NCBI GenBank assembly: GCA_946537305.1
Contig: CAMNFR010000005.1
Coordinates: 1 to 64,000 of the forward strand
Length of the DNA: 64,000 bases
Reading direction: 5' to 3'
Origin: an uncultured Lachnospiraceae bacterium
GTDB lineage: Bacteria > Bacillota > Clostridia > Lachnospirales > Lachnospiraceae
Numbering within the stretch: position 1 is the first letter of the stretch; every line of letters begins with the position of its first letter. The translations under genes were made by a program, and so were the position numbers. Shown in pieces: positions 40,625-49,890 of this stretch. The notes below the pieces were generated by a model. It was not told where the DNA came from. It searched no databases and was given only the letters and a program-made list of their open reading frames with translations.

Positions 40625-42241
40625 TCACCGGTCTTGTATATACGGAGAATAACGGGCGATGATTTCCTCGGCCGTCCTTAATCCGTCCACAGCAGCAGAG
40701 GTAATTCCACCCGCATAGCCGGCGCCTTCCCCACAGGGAAACAGTCCCTTTACACTGCTTTCCTTATGTTCATCCCGCAGGATCCTGACCGGAGAAGAAG
40801 TCCGGCTCTCCACACCGGAAAAGATGGCATCCGGTCGGTCAAAGCCCGAAAGGTGTTCTCCAAAGAGCGGCATGGCTTTCAGGATCGCACCGGAGATCTC
40901 CTCCGGAAGTACCTCACGGAGATTTCCCCAGGCCCAGGCGCCGCAGATATCGGGGAGTACATCCCCCATTGTTCCCGTAGAGGCTCTTCCCCTCCGGAAA
41001 TCCTCATAGGTCTGAACCGGAACGCTGCCTCCTCTGTGCTCCCAGGCCAACGCTTCCAGCCTGCGCTGAAAAGCCATTCCCGCCAGCACGTCTTCACTTC
41101 TGAAATCCTGCGTGCCCACCGGCACCACCAGGGCTGCGTTGGCATTCCTGCCTCCGCGGTCAGCGTAGCTCATGCCGTTTACAGCCAGACGCGATGCTTC
41201 CGAGGAAGCATTGACTACCTTTCCGCCCGGGCACATACAGAACGAGTATACGCTCCGCCCATCGGCCGGATGTGCCCTCAGCTTATAATCCGCCACAGGC
41301 AATCCGTTCCCCAAAGCATCGTGGGTACCGTATTGGGCCATATTGATGTCCCGCTGCGGATGTTCAATGCGAAGACCCACGGCAAAGGGCTTTTGTTCCA
41401 TGGGGATACCCTTTTCATGCAGCATCGCAAAGGTGTCCCGTGCCGAATGCCCAATCGCAAGGATCACAGTATCCGCGGGCAATTCATATATATTACCATT
41501 AGATTCCCGGCAAAGGATGCCGTGAACTCTTCCGTCCGGCGTCAGCAGCAGCTCCTGTGCACAGGTGTGAAAGCGGACCTCACCTCCGAGGGAAAGAATC
41601 TGCTCTCTCAGGTTCCGGACCACCCGCTGCAGGGTATCCGTCCCCAGATGCGGCTTATTCCAGTACAGTATAGAGGGATCTGCGCCTGCTTCCACGAACC
41701 ATGTCAGGACCTGAAAAATACGGCCGCTCTTTTCTTTTACCTGCGTATTCAGCTTTCCGTCCGAAAATGTCCCGGCACCGCCTTCTCCGAACTGAACATT
41801 CGATTCGGTCCGCAAAGGTTCTCCGCGCCAGAAAGCATCCACATGTTCTTTTCGTTCTTCTACCGGTGCACCGCGTTCGATCATGATCGGCGCATAACCG
41901 GCCTCCGCCAATGCGCGTGCACAGAATAATCCTGCAGGACCGGCGCCGATGATCACCGGACGCAGTGACAGGGGGTTCGCTCCTCTTTCCGGGAAGCGGT
42001 ACATCCTCGGCTCGGTGACGGTCACATTCTTATCTCGGTTCCTGCGCAGGAACTCTTTCTCTCGCGGGAAGGATGTTTCCACCGCCGCTGTATAATGAAT
42101 ATCCTCTTTCTTTCTGGCATCCAGCGATAACTTGCGCAGCTCCCACGGCGCATTGGCCGGAAGTCTCTTCTTCACAAGCTCTGCGGAAATATCTTCTTCC
42201 TTGAATCCGGGCGCTAGCCGCAGATTGGAAACTAAAATCAT
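40625..42241 (-). CDS. FAD-dependent oxidoreductase (COG2509 type)
   Basis: 538 aa from the chosen ATG. An N-terminal domain of about 95 residues (ILVSNLRLAPGFKEEDISAE) precedes the dinucleotide fold VIIGAGPAGLFCARALAEAG. The family signatures VQFGEGGAGTFSDGKLNTQV and the late SSPVRILRDEHKESSVKGLF with PCGEGAGYAGGITSAAVDGL are present. COG2509 proteins are FAD-binding and of uncertain substrate. The track adds 18 upstream residues; the chosen ATG has GGGAGG 7 nt upstream and overlaps the HI0933-like stop (ATGA). It is the last gene of the phoH-ybeY chain. Confidence 0.9.
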   Translation of the reverse strand: MILVSNLRLAPGFKEEDISAELVKKRLPANAPWELRKLSLDARKKEDIHYTAAVETSFPREKEFLRRNRDKNVTVTEPRMYRFPERGANPLSLRPVIIGAGPAGLFCARALAEAGYAPIMIERGAPVEERKEHVDAFWRGEPLRTESNVQFGEGGAGTFSDGKLNTQVKEKSGRIFQVLTWFVEAGADPSILYWNKPHLGTDTLQRVVRNLREQILSLGGEVRFHTCAQELLLTPDGRVHGILCRESNGNIYELPADTVILAIGHSARDTFAMLHEKGIPMEQKPFAVGLRIEHPQRDINMAQYGTHDALGNGLPVADYKLRAHPADGRSVYSFCMCPGGKVVNASSEASRLAVNGMSYADRGGRNANAALVVPVGTQDFRSEDVLAGMAFQRRLEALAWEHRGGSVPVQTYEDFRRGRASTGTMGDVLPDICGAWAWGNLREVLPEEISGAILKAMPLFGEHLSGFDRPDAIFSGVESRTSSPVRILRDEHKESSVKGLFPCGEGAGYAGGITSAAVDGLRTAEEIIARYSPYIQDR

Positions 42242-43503
42242 CGTACCGCCTCCCCGGCGCACTGACCCGCCAGCCACCCGCTGCTGAAGGCCCACTGCAG
42301 ATTATAGCCGCCGCAGATGCCATCCACATCCAGGAGCTCTCCAGCCAGATACAGTCCCGGACAGAACCTGGATTCCATGGTGGCGAGGTCAACCTCCCTG
42401 GTAGGGATTCCGCCGGCGGTGACCTGCGCTGCCTCAAAGCCCAGGGTCCCGGTAATGGTCAGAGGCAGCGACGTACATGTCTCCCACAGTTTTTTTCTCT
42501 CTGCCTCTGAAAGAGATCCCACCAGTCGCCCGGAATGTACATTTGCCAGCGACATCAATACCTCTGCAAGATGATCCGGAAATAAGCCTGAAAAGATCTG
42601 CCCCACGGTGATCTTTGCCCACCGGCTTTCCGCAGCGGTCTCGGCAAACCACTGCTCCTTTGTCCATTCCGGCAGGAAATTGATCAATGCCTTTACGGGC
42701 GGCCGTGCCGTCTTATTTCCTGCCTTTCCATTTTCGGACAGCTCACAGGAAGCATATCGGCTCACCTGAAAAACCGGAATGCCTGAAATCCCATAGGATG
42801 CCAGTTGCAGTTCTCCTTCTGCTTCTGCCCTCTTTTTATCCCGGATCAGCAGCGTGATCCGACCGCGGGTCCTGACATGCTCCCAGCGGCGGCAGAACTT
42901 TTCTGCGGCCGTCAGCGACACCAGGGCCGGCACCGGCTCCAGCAAGGAATGTCCCAGTCCCTGTGCCAGCGCATACCCGCTGCCATCGCTTCCGGTAACA
43001 GGAGCTGCCTTGCCGCCCGTTGCCAGGATGACGCGTGACGCGGCAAAAATGTCTCCGTTCTCGGTTCGTACCGAAAAGCCCTCTGTCTCTGAACCCGAGA
43101 CCGCCTTCACAAGACAGTCCGTCTGAATACAAACGCCCATCCTTTGGGCTTCCTGTTCCAGAAGCGCCCGTACCGCGGACGCCTGATGGCTCCGCGGATA
43201 GCAGTATCCTTCTTTTTCAGCAGTGATCATGCCGCGTTCCGCAAACCATGCGATCAGATCCTTTTCGGTAAAGGAACCGATTACCCGCATGGCAGCACCG
43301 GTTTCCCGGCTGCGGAAGCAGTCATTCTTCATGCGTCTGTTGGTATAATTGCAGCGGCCGTTCCCGGTCATCAGGATCTTTCTGCCGGGACGCTTTCCGC
43401 CCTCAAGCAGCAGCACCGACGCACCGCACTCCGCTGCGCGGATGGCCGCCATCATCCCGGAGGCGCCTCCGCCCACCACGATCACATCCGCCGGATTTTT
43501 CAA
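42238..43503 (-). CDS. HI0933/YhiN-family FAD-dependent oxidoreductase
   Basis: 421 aa. The N-terminal FAD fold is ADVIVVGGGASGMMAAIRAA, followed by the family-specific PGRKILMTGNGRCNYTNRRM. The C-terminal FAD contact is GLYLAGELLDVDGICGGYNL with QWAFSSGWLAGQCAGEAV. The substrate of YhiN-like proteins is not established. It is the third gene in an ATGA-overlapped chain phoH-ybeY-this-COG2509, and it is followed by a second FAD enzyme, so the two flavoproteins may act on related substrates. Confidence 0.92.
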   Translation of the reverse strand: MKNPADVIVVGGGASGMMAAIRAAECGASVLLLEGGKRPGRKILMTGNGRCNYTNRRMKNDCFRSRETGAAMRVIGSFTEKDLIAWFAERGMITAEKEGYCYPRSHQASAVRALLEQEAQRMGVCIQTDCLVKAVSGSETEGFSVRTENGDIFAASRVILATGGKAAPVTGSDGSGYALAQGLGHSLLEPVPALVSLTAAEKFCRRWEHVRTRGRITLLIRDKKRAEAEGELQLASYGISGIPVFQVSRYASCELSENGKAGNKTARPPVKALINFLPEWTKEQWFAETAAESRWAKITVGQIFSGLFPDHLAEVLMSLANVHSGRLVGSLSEAERKKLWETCTSLPLTITGTLGFEAAQVTAGGIPTREVDLATMESRFCPGLYLAGELLDVDGICGGYNLQWAFSSGWLAGQCAGEAVR

Positions 43504-43994
43504 CGCAGGATCCCCAGCCTTTCCATCAGAAGACGCTGACGTGCCTCCATCAGCTCGCGCTCCTCTTCCTCCATGTGGTCATAGCCCATCAGATGCAGCA
43601 TACTGTGCGCCACCAGAAAAGCCAGCTCGCGCTCTCTGGAATGACCGTATTCCTCCGCCTGTGCGATCACATGCTCCAGCGAGATCACTATATCGCCCAG
43701 AATCAGTTCGCCTGTTTCCGGATGGAACAAATCTTCATCTTCCTCCAGGCAGGAGAAATCTCCGGGGGCCGGATACTCTGCCATCGGAAAAGACAATACA
43801 TCGGTAGGTGCATCGATTTCCCGGTTTTCACGGTTGATCTCGTGAATGCCGGCGTCATCGGTCAGCAGTACACTGACCTCTGCCTCATAGGGGCATTCCT
43901 CCTGATCCAGCGCCGCCTCGATTACCCTGCGGATCAGCGGTTCCTCCTCTAATCCCAGGGAAATCTCTGTTTCTTTATCTACATAGATGGTCAT
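43500..43994 (-). CDS. ybeY: Endoribonuclease YbeY (16S rRNA maturation)
   Basis: 164 aa. The zinc-binding catalytic motif is LVAHSMLHLMGYDHMEEEER near residue 130 (three His; the second position of the usual HGxxHLxGYDH is Ser). EINRENREIDAPTDVLSFPM near residue 55 is also diagnostic. YbeY trims 16S rRNA and takes part in ribosome quality control. Overlaps phoH upstream and the HI0933-like gene downstream by ATGA. Confidence 0.95.
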   Translation of the reverse strand: MTIYVDKETEISLGLEEEPLIRRVIEAALDQEECPYEAEVSVLLTDDAGIHEINRENREIDAPTDVLSFPMAEYPAPGDFSCLEEDEDLFHPETGELILGDIVISLEHVIAQAEEYGHSRERELAFLVAHSMLHLMGYDHMEEEERELMEARQRLLMERLGILR

Positions 43995-45007
43995 GAGCGT
44001 CTCCTCAACCGGTAGGTCTGCCGGCGCTTTTCCTGATAAGCCTCTTTTTTCTCATATTTTTCGTAGGCTTCCACGATCTGCTGTACCAGCGGATGCCGGA
44101 CAACGTCTTTATTCGTGAGCGTTACCATGCCGATGTCTTCTACTTCCCGAAGCACGCGCACGGCAACATCCAGACCGGAAGCCTGACCGCTCGGAAGGTC
44201 TTTCTGGGAGGGGTCCCCGGTAATGACCACCTTCGAGCCAAAGCCGATACGTGTCAGGAACATTTTCATCTGGGCAGGCGTGGTGTTCTGCGCCTCATCC
44301 AGAATAATATAGGCGTTATCCAGTGTGCGGCCGCGCATATACGCCAGCGGCGCCACCTCGATCAGACCCTTTTCACTGTTGGCCAGATAGCTCTCAGCAC
44401 CCATGATCTGATAGATGGCATCGTACAGCGGACGCAGATAGGGATCGATCTTGCTCTGCAGATCGCCCGGCAGGAAGCCAAGGTTCTCTCCGGCTTCTAT
44501 GGCAGGCCGGGTCAGAATGATCCTGTTGACCTCATTATTTTTGAACGCCTGGATGGCCATCGCCATCGCCAGATACGTTTTTCCGGTGCCGGCAGGTCCC
44601 AGTCCAAAGCAGATCATTTTTTTACGGATCGTATCCACATATTTTTTCTGCCCCAGTGTCTTGGGCTTGATAGGCTTGCCGCCCACCGTGCGGCAGATAA
44701 TATCGCCGTCTAAAGAAACGACCTCCTGCTCACGGTGTTCATTCGATACCGAAAGAAGATATTGTACGTTCTGATCCTGGATCTCCGTACCGTGCTCACA
44801 AAGCTCCAGCAGACTGTTCAGGATCTGCTCCGCCTTCTCACACCCGTCCTCCGGTCCGATCAGCTTCATGCCTCCTTCCCGGGGAATCAGAGAAACACGA
44901 AAAGCCCGTTCTATTTTTTTGAGGTGTGTATCCGCCGGTCCGCAAAGACTGCTCATATACGCCGCAGGGATATCGATTGTTTTTTCTGTCATTCCTAAGA
45001 ACCTCAT
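43991..45007 (-). CDS. phoH: PhoH-family ATPase
   Basis: 338 aa. An N-terminal KH-like region (RAFRVSLIPREGGMKLIGPE) precedes a P-loop domain with Walker A CFGLGPAGTGKTYLAMAMAI near residue 135. Walker B is NAYIILDEAQNTTPAQMKMF near residue 235, then KVVITGDPSQKDLPSGQASG. PhoH proteins are predicted RNA helicase/ATPases that work with YbeY. It starts the phoH-ybeY-FAD-FAD chain, about 45 nt downstream of rpsU. Confidence 0.95.
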   Translation of the reverse strand: MRFLGMTEKTIDIPAAYMSSLCGPADTHLKKIERAFRVSLIPREGGMKLIGPEDGCEKAEQILNSLLELCEHGTEIQDQNVQYLLSVSNEHREQEVVSLDGDIICRTVGGKPIKPKTLGQKKYVDTIRKKMICFGLGPAGTGKTYLAMAMAIQAFKNNEVNRIILTRPAIEAGENLGFLPGDLQSKIDPYLRPLYDAIYQIMGAESYLANSEKGLIEVAPLAYMRGRTLDNAYIILDEAQNTTPAQMKMFLTRIGFGSKVVITGDPSQKDLPSGQASGLDVAVRVLREVEDIGMVTLTNKDVVRHPLVQQIVEAYEKYEKKEAYQEKRRQTYRLRRRS

Positions 45008-45016
45008 CCGGTTATG

Positions 45017-45044
45017 GAAAAGGCCAGTCCCTCGGGACCGGCCT
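45017..45044 (-). terminator. Rho-independent terminator of rpsU
   Basis: AGGCCGGTCCC and GGACTGGCCT pair across a short loop, followed on the minus strand by TTTTCC. It sits 12 nt past the rpsU stop and just before phoH, so phoH transcription probably depends on readthrough or an internal promoter. Confidence 0.75.
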
Positions 45045-45055
45045 GACCGTACAAA

Positions 45056-45232
45056 TTAGTTGTATTTGCGCTTTCTGGCAGCTTCAGACTTTTTCTTACG
45101 TCTTACGCTGGGCTTCTCATAATGCTCTCTTTTGCGAATCTCCTGCTGAATGCCATCCTTCGCGCAGTTTCTCTTGAATCTGCGAAGTGCACTGTCCAGA
45201 GTTTCGTTCTCTTTTACGATAACATTTGCCAT
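45056..45232 (-). CDS. rpsU: 30S ribosomal protein bS21
   Basis: 58 aa, too short for the ORF track; read by hand on the minus strand. It starts [20 protein letters not shown] and ends [15 protein letters not shown], a typical bS21. GGAGGG and a second AAGG stand upstream of the ATG. It has its own promoter and terminator. In Clostridia rpsU commonly lies near phoH/ybeY, as here. Confidence 0.97.
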   Translation of the reverse strand: MANVIVKENETLDSALRRFKRNCAKDGIQQEIRKREHYEKPSVRRKKKSEAARKRKYN

Positions 45233-45306
45233 AAAGCCTTCCTAACCTCCCTCCAGTTGTGTAATTTGTGCAACTGTTTGGGTAACCATCTCAAAGCACA
45301 ACAGTA

Positions 45307-45334
45307 ATTATATCATAATATTTCATTTCGTCAA
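45307..45334 (-). promoter_or_regulatory. Sigma-A-type promoter of rpsU
   Basis: TTGACG and a perfect TATAAT are separated by 16 nt on the minus strand. The resulting leader of about 65-70 nt includes a short stem CAGTTG-N11-CAACTG just upstream of the Shine-Dalgarno, which could modulate S21 synthesis. Confidence 0.8.
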
Positions 45335-45371
45335 GGAAATTTTCATCCCGGAGGCAAAAAGTTCCCTGCTC

Positions 45372-46643
45372 CTATTTGGTCAGGCCTTCACTTCGATCTT
45401 CGATCTTTTTAAGCACACGCGCCGCCTCATCCCCGGTCAGGACCGTGGGCTGATAGTTATTTGTTTCATTGGAAGAAGAAATGGAACAGGGAATGATCTC
45501 CGGCTCCTCGGAATCGACCTCGCTCCCGGTGACGGTAAAGGTCTGCTGAAGGATCATGGTGTCTTTATCGGAAGGATTGGAATTCCCGCCGAAGCAGAAA
45601 TTGCCGAGACTGTAAGCTATGGTCTTTCCCTGGTAGGTCTCGATGCCCTGCAGTACATGGGGATGATGGCCGACCACGATATCCGCGCCTTCATCAATGG
45701 CCAGGTGCGCGAGCGCTACCTGGGTGGAATCTGGTTTGGAATCCTTTTCCACGCCCCAGTGGAACACGGCTACGATCAGCTCTGCGCCCTGACTTTTGAG
45801 GGCCGCGATATTCTTCTTTACGTCCTCCTGGGCGTCCATTCCCTTGGAAAGCTCATAGATGCCCGCCAGTCCCACCTTTACGCCGCCGGTCTCCACGATC
45901 TTGACCACATCATAGCCAAAAGAGGTAATCCCGGCGTTCTCCAGTGTGTTCACCGTATCGTCATAGCTGTCACTGCCGTAATCATGACTGTGATTATTAG
46001 CCAGATTGGCGGCTTCCACAGAGGAGCTTGTAAGAACATCCACGTAAGAGGGATCTCCCTTAAACGCATAGGTCTTGTCCGCGCGCGCCGTGGCTGTGGT
46101 AAATGTACCTTCCATGTTGACGATCGTCAGATCGTCGCGGGAAAAAATGCTGCGCACATTTTCCAGGAAATAGCTTCCGCCGTTATTTTCATAATAGGCA
46201 TTAAAACTGCGGGACTGATCGAAATGTTCGTCAGTCCCAAGCGTGCAGTCTCCTGTAAAACTAAGTGTAACGGTGTGCGGAACCGCAGCTACCGTAGACT
46301 CCTCCGTTTCGGGGACCGACTCTCCCTCCCCGGAGGGCGGAACGGTCTCCACGGGCATGGTCTCACGGGCGCCGGCCGCGCTCTGTCTTCCCAGCATATG
46401 CGAAAACAGCACGATGCAGCCGATCAGAATCGCCGCAAGCACCACTGCAAAGATCACCGTAAAACGGCGCACCATACGGCGGCGGTACCGGCGCAGTAAT
46501 GCGCCGGCCTCCGCCATTTCATCTTTCACATTTCCGCCGTCGCGGGCCAGTCGTTTTACGATCAGTTCCGCGTCGTACAGATCCTGTTCCCCTGTCAGGC
46601 TTTTTCTGATATTGATCACAAGCCTGCGAATTGCTTCCCCCAT
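45372..46643 (-). CDS. CapA-family (poly-gamma-glutamate synthesis type) membrane-anchored metallophosphatase-like protein
   Basis: 423 aa. A cytoplasmic N-terminal region of about 60 residues is followed by one membrane helix (TVIFAVVLAAILIGCIVLFS). An extracellular Ser/Glu/Thr-rich linker leads to the CapA domain, with LSFTGDCTLGTDEHFDQSRS near residue 150, VNMEGTFTTATARADKTYAF near 195, AANLANNHSHDYGSDSY near 235, and VVGHHPHVLQGIETYQGKTI near 345. The fold is that of calcineurin-like phosphoesterases. CapA anchors poly-gamma-glutamate in Bacillus, but capBC are not nearby, so that role is not shown. It follows alaS by 30 nt. Confidence 0.87.
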   Translation of the reverse strand: MGEAIRRLVINIRKSLTGEQDLYDAELIVKRLARDGGNVKDEMAEAGALLRRYRRRMVRRFTVIFAVVLAAILIGCIVLFSHMLGRQSAAGARETMPVETVPPSGEGESVPETEESTVAAVPHTVTLSFTGDCTLGTDEHFDQSRSFNAYYENNGGSYFLENVRSIFSRDDLTIVNMEGTFTTATARADKTYAFKGDPSYVDVLTSSSVEAANLANNHSHDYGSDSYDDTVNTLENAGITSFGYDVVKIVETGGVKVGLAGIYELSKGMDAQEDVKKNIAALKSQGAELIVAVFHWGVEKDSKPDSTQVALAHLAIDEGADIVVGHHPHVLQGIETYQGKTIAYSLGNFCFGGNSNPSDKDTMILQQTFTVTGSEVDSEEPEIIPCSISSSNETNNYQPTVLTGDEAARVLKKIEDRSEGLTK

Positions 46644-46673
46644 GATTTCCTCTCCTGGCTGTAAGGCGATGGA

Positions 46674-49316
46674 TTACTTCAGCTGTCCGGCAAGGATTTC
46701 TTCTGCCAGCATGAGCGCTGCAGGAATTCCTGCAGGGTTCTTGCCGCCGGCCTGTGCCATATTGGGACGTCCGCCGCCGCCGCCGCCGACCTCTTTGGCG
46801 ATGGCCTTGATCAGATTTCCCGCATGAGCACCTGCCTTCTGCGCGCCATCCGAAGCGCTGACGACCAGGCTCACCTTACCGTCCGCGGCAGAGGCCAGGA
46901 CCAATACTCCATCTCCTAGCTTATCCCTCAGCTGATCGCCAAGATTACGCAGACCGTTCATGTCCAGACCATCCACGGATGTGGCGAGCAGACGCACGCC
47001 CTTCACCTCTTTGACCTGATCCATGACATCGCCCATAGAAGCCTTTGCCAGCTTGTCCTTCAGCTTTTCGTTTTCGGCACGGGCGGCCTTTACATCCTCC
47101 TCCAGCTGGGTTATGCGCTGTACCAGGCTGGCAGGCGTCGTCTTGGCGGCGGCTGCAGCATTGCGGAGCATGGTCTCCACAGAAGCGTAATAATCCAGCA
47201 GGTTTGCGGAGGTAAGGGCTTCGATACGCCGTACGCCGGCAGCAATGCCGGATTCAGACAGGATCTTAAAGCAGTTAATATCTGCTGTATTCTTTACATG
47301 GGTGCCGCCGCAAAGCTCCGTGGAGGTTCCCATGGTGACTACGCGGACCTCATCCCCGTACTTTTCGCCGAACAGAGCCATGGCGCCGGTCTTTTGCGCC
47401 TCCTCCAGGGACATGACCTTTGTCTCCACCGGATAAGACGCACGGATCATTTCATTCACCTTGGCTTCCACGTCCGCAATTTCCTGCGCCGTCATGGCCT
47501 GGAAATGGCTGAAGTCAAAGCGGAGGGTATGCTCATCGTTATAGGAACCGGCCTGGGCCACATGGCTTCCCAGCACCTCCTGCAATGCCTTCTGCAGCAG
47601 ATGCGTGGCGCTGTGGTTCTTGCAGGTGGCAGCGCGTCTCTCATGGTCGATGGTCAGCGTAACACTGTCTCCAGTACGGAACACGCCACTCTCTACCACG
47701 CCCACGTGGCCGACCTTACCGCCTTTTAAGTTCAGCACGTCACGCACCGCAAAGCGGGAGCCATCAGCCAGCGTGATCATACCGGCATCGCAGTTCTGTC
47801 CGCCCTTGGTGGCATAAAAAGGTGTGATATCCGTAAGGATGGTGCCTTCCTGCCCGTCCGTCAGGGCTTCAACGATCTCATCGGCAGTCGTCAGTACCTG
47901 AATGGTGCCTTGGCAGCTCTCTTTTTCATAGCCAACGAATTCTGTGGTCAGCTCCGCGTCGATCTGCGCGTAGATGTTTTCTTCCTCGCCCATATAGTTG
48001 GTACCCTTGCGGGCAGAACGGGCCATTTCCTTCTGATGTTCCATAGCGGCGGCGAAGGTCTCCTCATCTACCGTCATATCCTTCTCCGCCAGGATCTCTT
48101 TCGTCAGATCCAGCGGGAAGCCGAAGGTATCATACAGCTTAAAGGCATCATCGCCGGAAAGTTCCTTTTTGCCTTCCGCCAGGGCAGCCTGAGTCATCTC
48201 ATCCAGCTTGGCCAGACCGGAGTCGATCAGTCTTGCGAATTTTTCTTCTTCCTGACCGATGACCTTGGTAATAAATTCCTGTCTGGTCTCCAGTTCCGGA
48301 TAACCATCCTTGGAAAGCTCAATGACCTTCAGGGACAGTTTTGTCAGGAAGCCATCCTCAATGCCGAGCATGCGTCCGTGGCGGGCGGCGCGGCGAAGCA
48401 GGCGGCGCAGCACATAACCACGGCCTTCGTTGCTGGGCAGGATACCGTCAGAGACCATGAACGTAACGGAACGAATATGGTCGACGATCACGCGGACAGA
48501 AATGTCCTTCTTCGGGTCTGTCTCATAGGCGTAATCCTGTGCCATATGGCAGACCTCATCCAGCAGGGCCTTAAAGGTATCAATGGAGAACACCGTATCT
48601 ACATCCTGAACGACCACGGCCAGACGCTCCAGGCCCATGCCGGTGTCGATGTTCTTATTTTCCAGTTCGACATAATTTCCTTTGCCGTCACCGTCGAACT
48701 GTGTGAACACGTTGTTCCAGATTTCCATATAGCGGTCGCAGTCGCAGCCCACGGTGCAGGTAGGCTTGCCGCAGCCATATTTTTCTCCGCGGTCATAATA
48801 GATCTCGGAACAGGGACCGCAGGGACCGGAGCCGTGCTCCCAGAAATTATCTTCTTTGCCAAAGCGGAAAATGCGGTCCGCAGGAATCCCCATCTTCTTG
48901 TTCCAGATCTCAAAAGCTTCGTCATCGTCCTGATAGATGGAAGGATACAGACGGTCAGGGTCCAGTCCAACCACCTCGGTCAGGAATTCCCAGGACCATT
49001 CGATGGCTTCATTCTTAAAATAGTCTCCAAAGGAGAAGTTGCCCAGCATCTCAAAGAAGGTCAGATGACGGGCGGTAATTCCCACGTTTTCGATATCGCC
49101 GGTGCGGATGCACTTCTGACAGGTAGCCATGCGGCGGCGGGGCGGCACTTCCTGGCCCGTGAAATAGGGCTTTAAGGGCGCCATGCCTGCCGGGATCAGC
49201 AGAACGGAATTATCGTTGTGGGGAATGAGGGAATAGCTGTTCTTGCACAGATGGCCCTTGCTCTCAAAGAAATCCAGGAACATCTGGCGCAGCTCGTTGA
49301 CACCATACTTTTTCAC
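46674..49316 (-). CDS. alaS: Alanyl-tRNA synthetase
   Basis: 880 aa from a GTG start, the family length. The catalytic domain begins KYGVNELRQMFLDFFESKGH, with TCQKCIRTGDIENVGITARH and FWEHGSGPCGPCSEIYYDRG. The editing domain zinc ligands are in NHSATHLLQKALQEVLGSHV and ELCGGTHVKNTADINCFKIL. The C-Ala domain ends in a Gly-rich loop (GGGGGGRPNMAQAGG). The track extends 11 residues upstream; GGAGG lies 8 nt before the chosen GTG. No T-box leader is visible in the 82 nt gap upstream. Confidence 0.97.
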   Translation of the reverse strand: MKKYGVNELRQMFLDFFESKGHLCKNSYSLIPHNDNSVLLIPAGMAPLKPYFTGQEVPPRRRMATCQKCIRTGDIENVGITARHLTFFEMLGNFSFGDYFKNEAIEWSWEFLTEVVGLDPDRLYPSIYQDDDEAFEIWNKKMGIPADRIFRFGKEDNFWEHGSGPCGPCSEIYYDRGEKYGCGKPTCTVGCDCDRYMEIWNNVFTQFDGDGKGNYVELENKNIDTGMGLERLAVVVQDVDTVFSIDTFKALLDEVCHMAQDYAYETDPKKDISVRVIVDHIRSVTFMVSDGILPSNEGRGYVLRRLLRRAARHGRMLGIEDGFLTKLSLKVIELSKDGYPELETRQEFITKVIGQEEEKFARLIDSGLAKLDEMTQAALAEGKKELSGDDAFKLYDTFGFPLDLTKEILAEKDMTVDEETFAAAMEHQKEMARSARKGTNYMGEEENIYAQIDAELTTEFVGYEKESCQGTIQVLTTADEIVEALTDGQEGTILTDITPFYATKGGQNCDAGMITLADGSRFAVRDVLNLKGGKVGHVGVVESGVFRTGDSVTLTIDHERRAATCKNHSATHLLQKALQEVLGSHVAQAGSYNDEHTLRFDFSHFQAMTAQEIADVEAKVNEMIRASYPVETKVMSLEEAQKTGAMALFGEKYGDEVRVVTMGTSTELCGGTHVKNTADINCFKILSESGIAAGVRRIEALTSANLLDYYASVETMLRNAAAAAKTTPASLVQRITQLEEDVKAARAENEKLKDKLAKASMGDVMDQVKEVKGVRLLATSVDGLDMNGLRNLGDQLRDKLGDGVLVLASAADGKVSLVVSASDGAQKAGAHAGNLIKAIAKEVGGGGGGRPNMAQAGGKNPAGIPAALMLAEEILAGQLK

Positions 49317-49398
49317 TACAGTTACCTCCAAATCGTGTTGTCTTTGCAATTTATTTTTTCGGCAGCGGTAAATATACGTCCGCTCCGATGAAATGGCT

Positions 49399-49890
49399 TC
49401 AGTGTTTCAGGCTCTCCATATAGACAGTATCCTCCGGAAGGTCATCCATAAGCGCGGCGGCACAGGCCAGGCTGTCGCAGCGTTCGTTTTCGGGATGTCC
49501 TGCATGCCCTTTTACCCAGGTCCAGGTGATACGATGCGGGGCCGCTGCGGCCAGGAGACGCTGCCAGAGATCAATATTCTTCACTTCATTGGGCTTTCCG
49601 CGGCGGAAATCGCTCTTCAGCCAGCCGTCGATCCAATGTTGATTAAATGCATTGATCACATAGGCGGAATCCGATACCATGACCACTTCACAGGGCCGGT
49701 TCAGCGCTTCCAGTCCCTTGATCGCGCCCATCAGCTCCATTCGGTTGTTGGTGGTCCGCCGGAAGCCTCCGGATAGCTCCTTTTCATGAAGGACGCCTTT
49801 GGGATCCGTATACTGGATCACCGTGCCGTAACCGCCGGGGCCTTCAGGATTGCCCTTAGCCGCCCCGTCGGAAAAGATCTTGACCTGCAT
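49399..49890 (-). CDS. rnhA: Ribonuclease H
   Basis: RNase HI cleaves the RNA strand of RNA:DNA hybrids. 163 aa. The four acidic active-site residues appear in VKIFSDGAAKGNPEGPGGYG, NNRMELMGAIKGLEAL, VVMVSDSAYVINAF and WVKGHAGHPENERCDSLACA. The C-terminal 25 residues go beyond E. coli RNase HI. Its start overlaps the deoD stop by one base. Confidence 0.96.
   Translation of the reverse strand: MQVKIFSDGAAKGNPEGPGGYGTVIQYTDPKGVLHEKELSGGFRRTTNNRMELMGAIKGLEALNRPCEVVMVSDSAYVINAFNQHWIDGWLKSDFRRGKPNEVKNIDLWQRLLAAAAPHRITWTWVKGHAGHPENERCDSLACAAALMDDLPEDTVYMESLKH

Noticed and set aside
47910-49175. 421 aa plus-strand ORF opposite alaS
   Set aside because: Antisense shadow of alanyl-tRNA synthetase.
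49317-49398. T-box leader for alaS
   Set aside because: Only 82 nt are available and there is no T-box-like TGGNACCGCG sequence.
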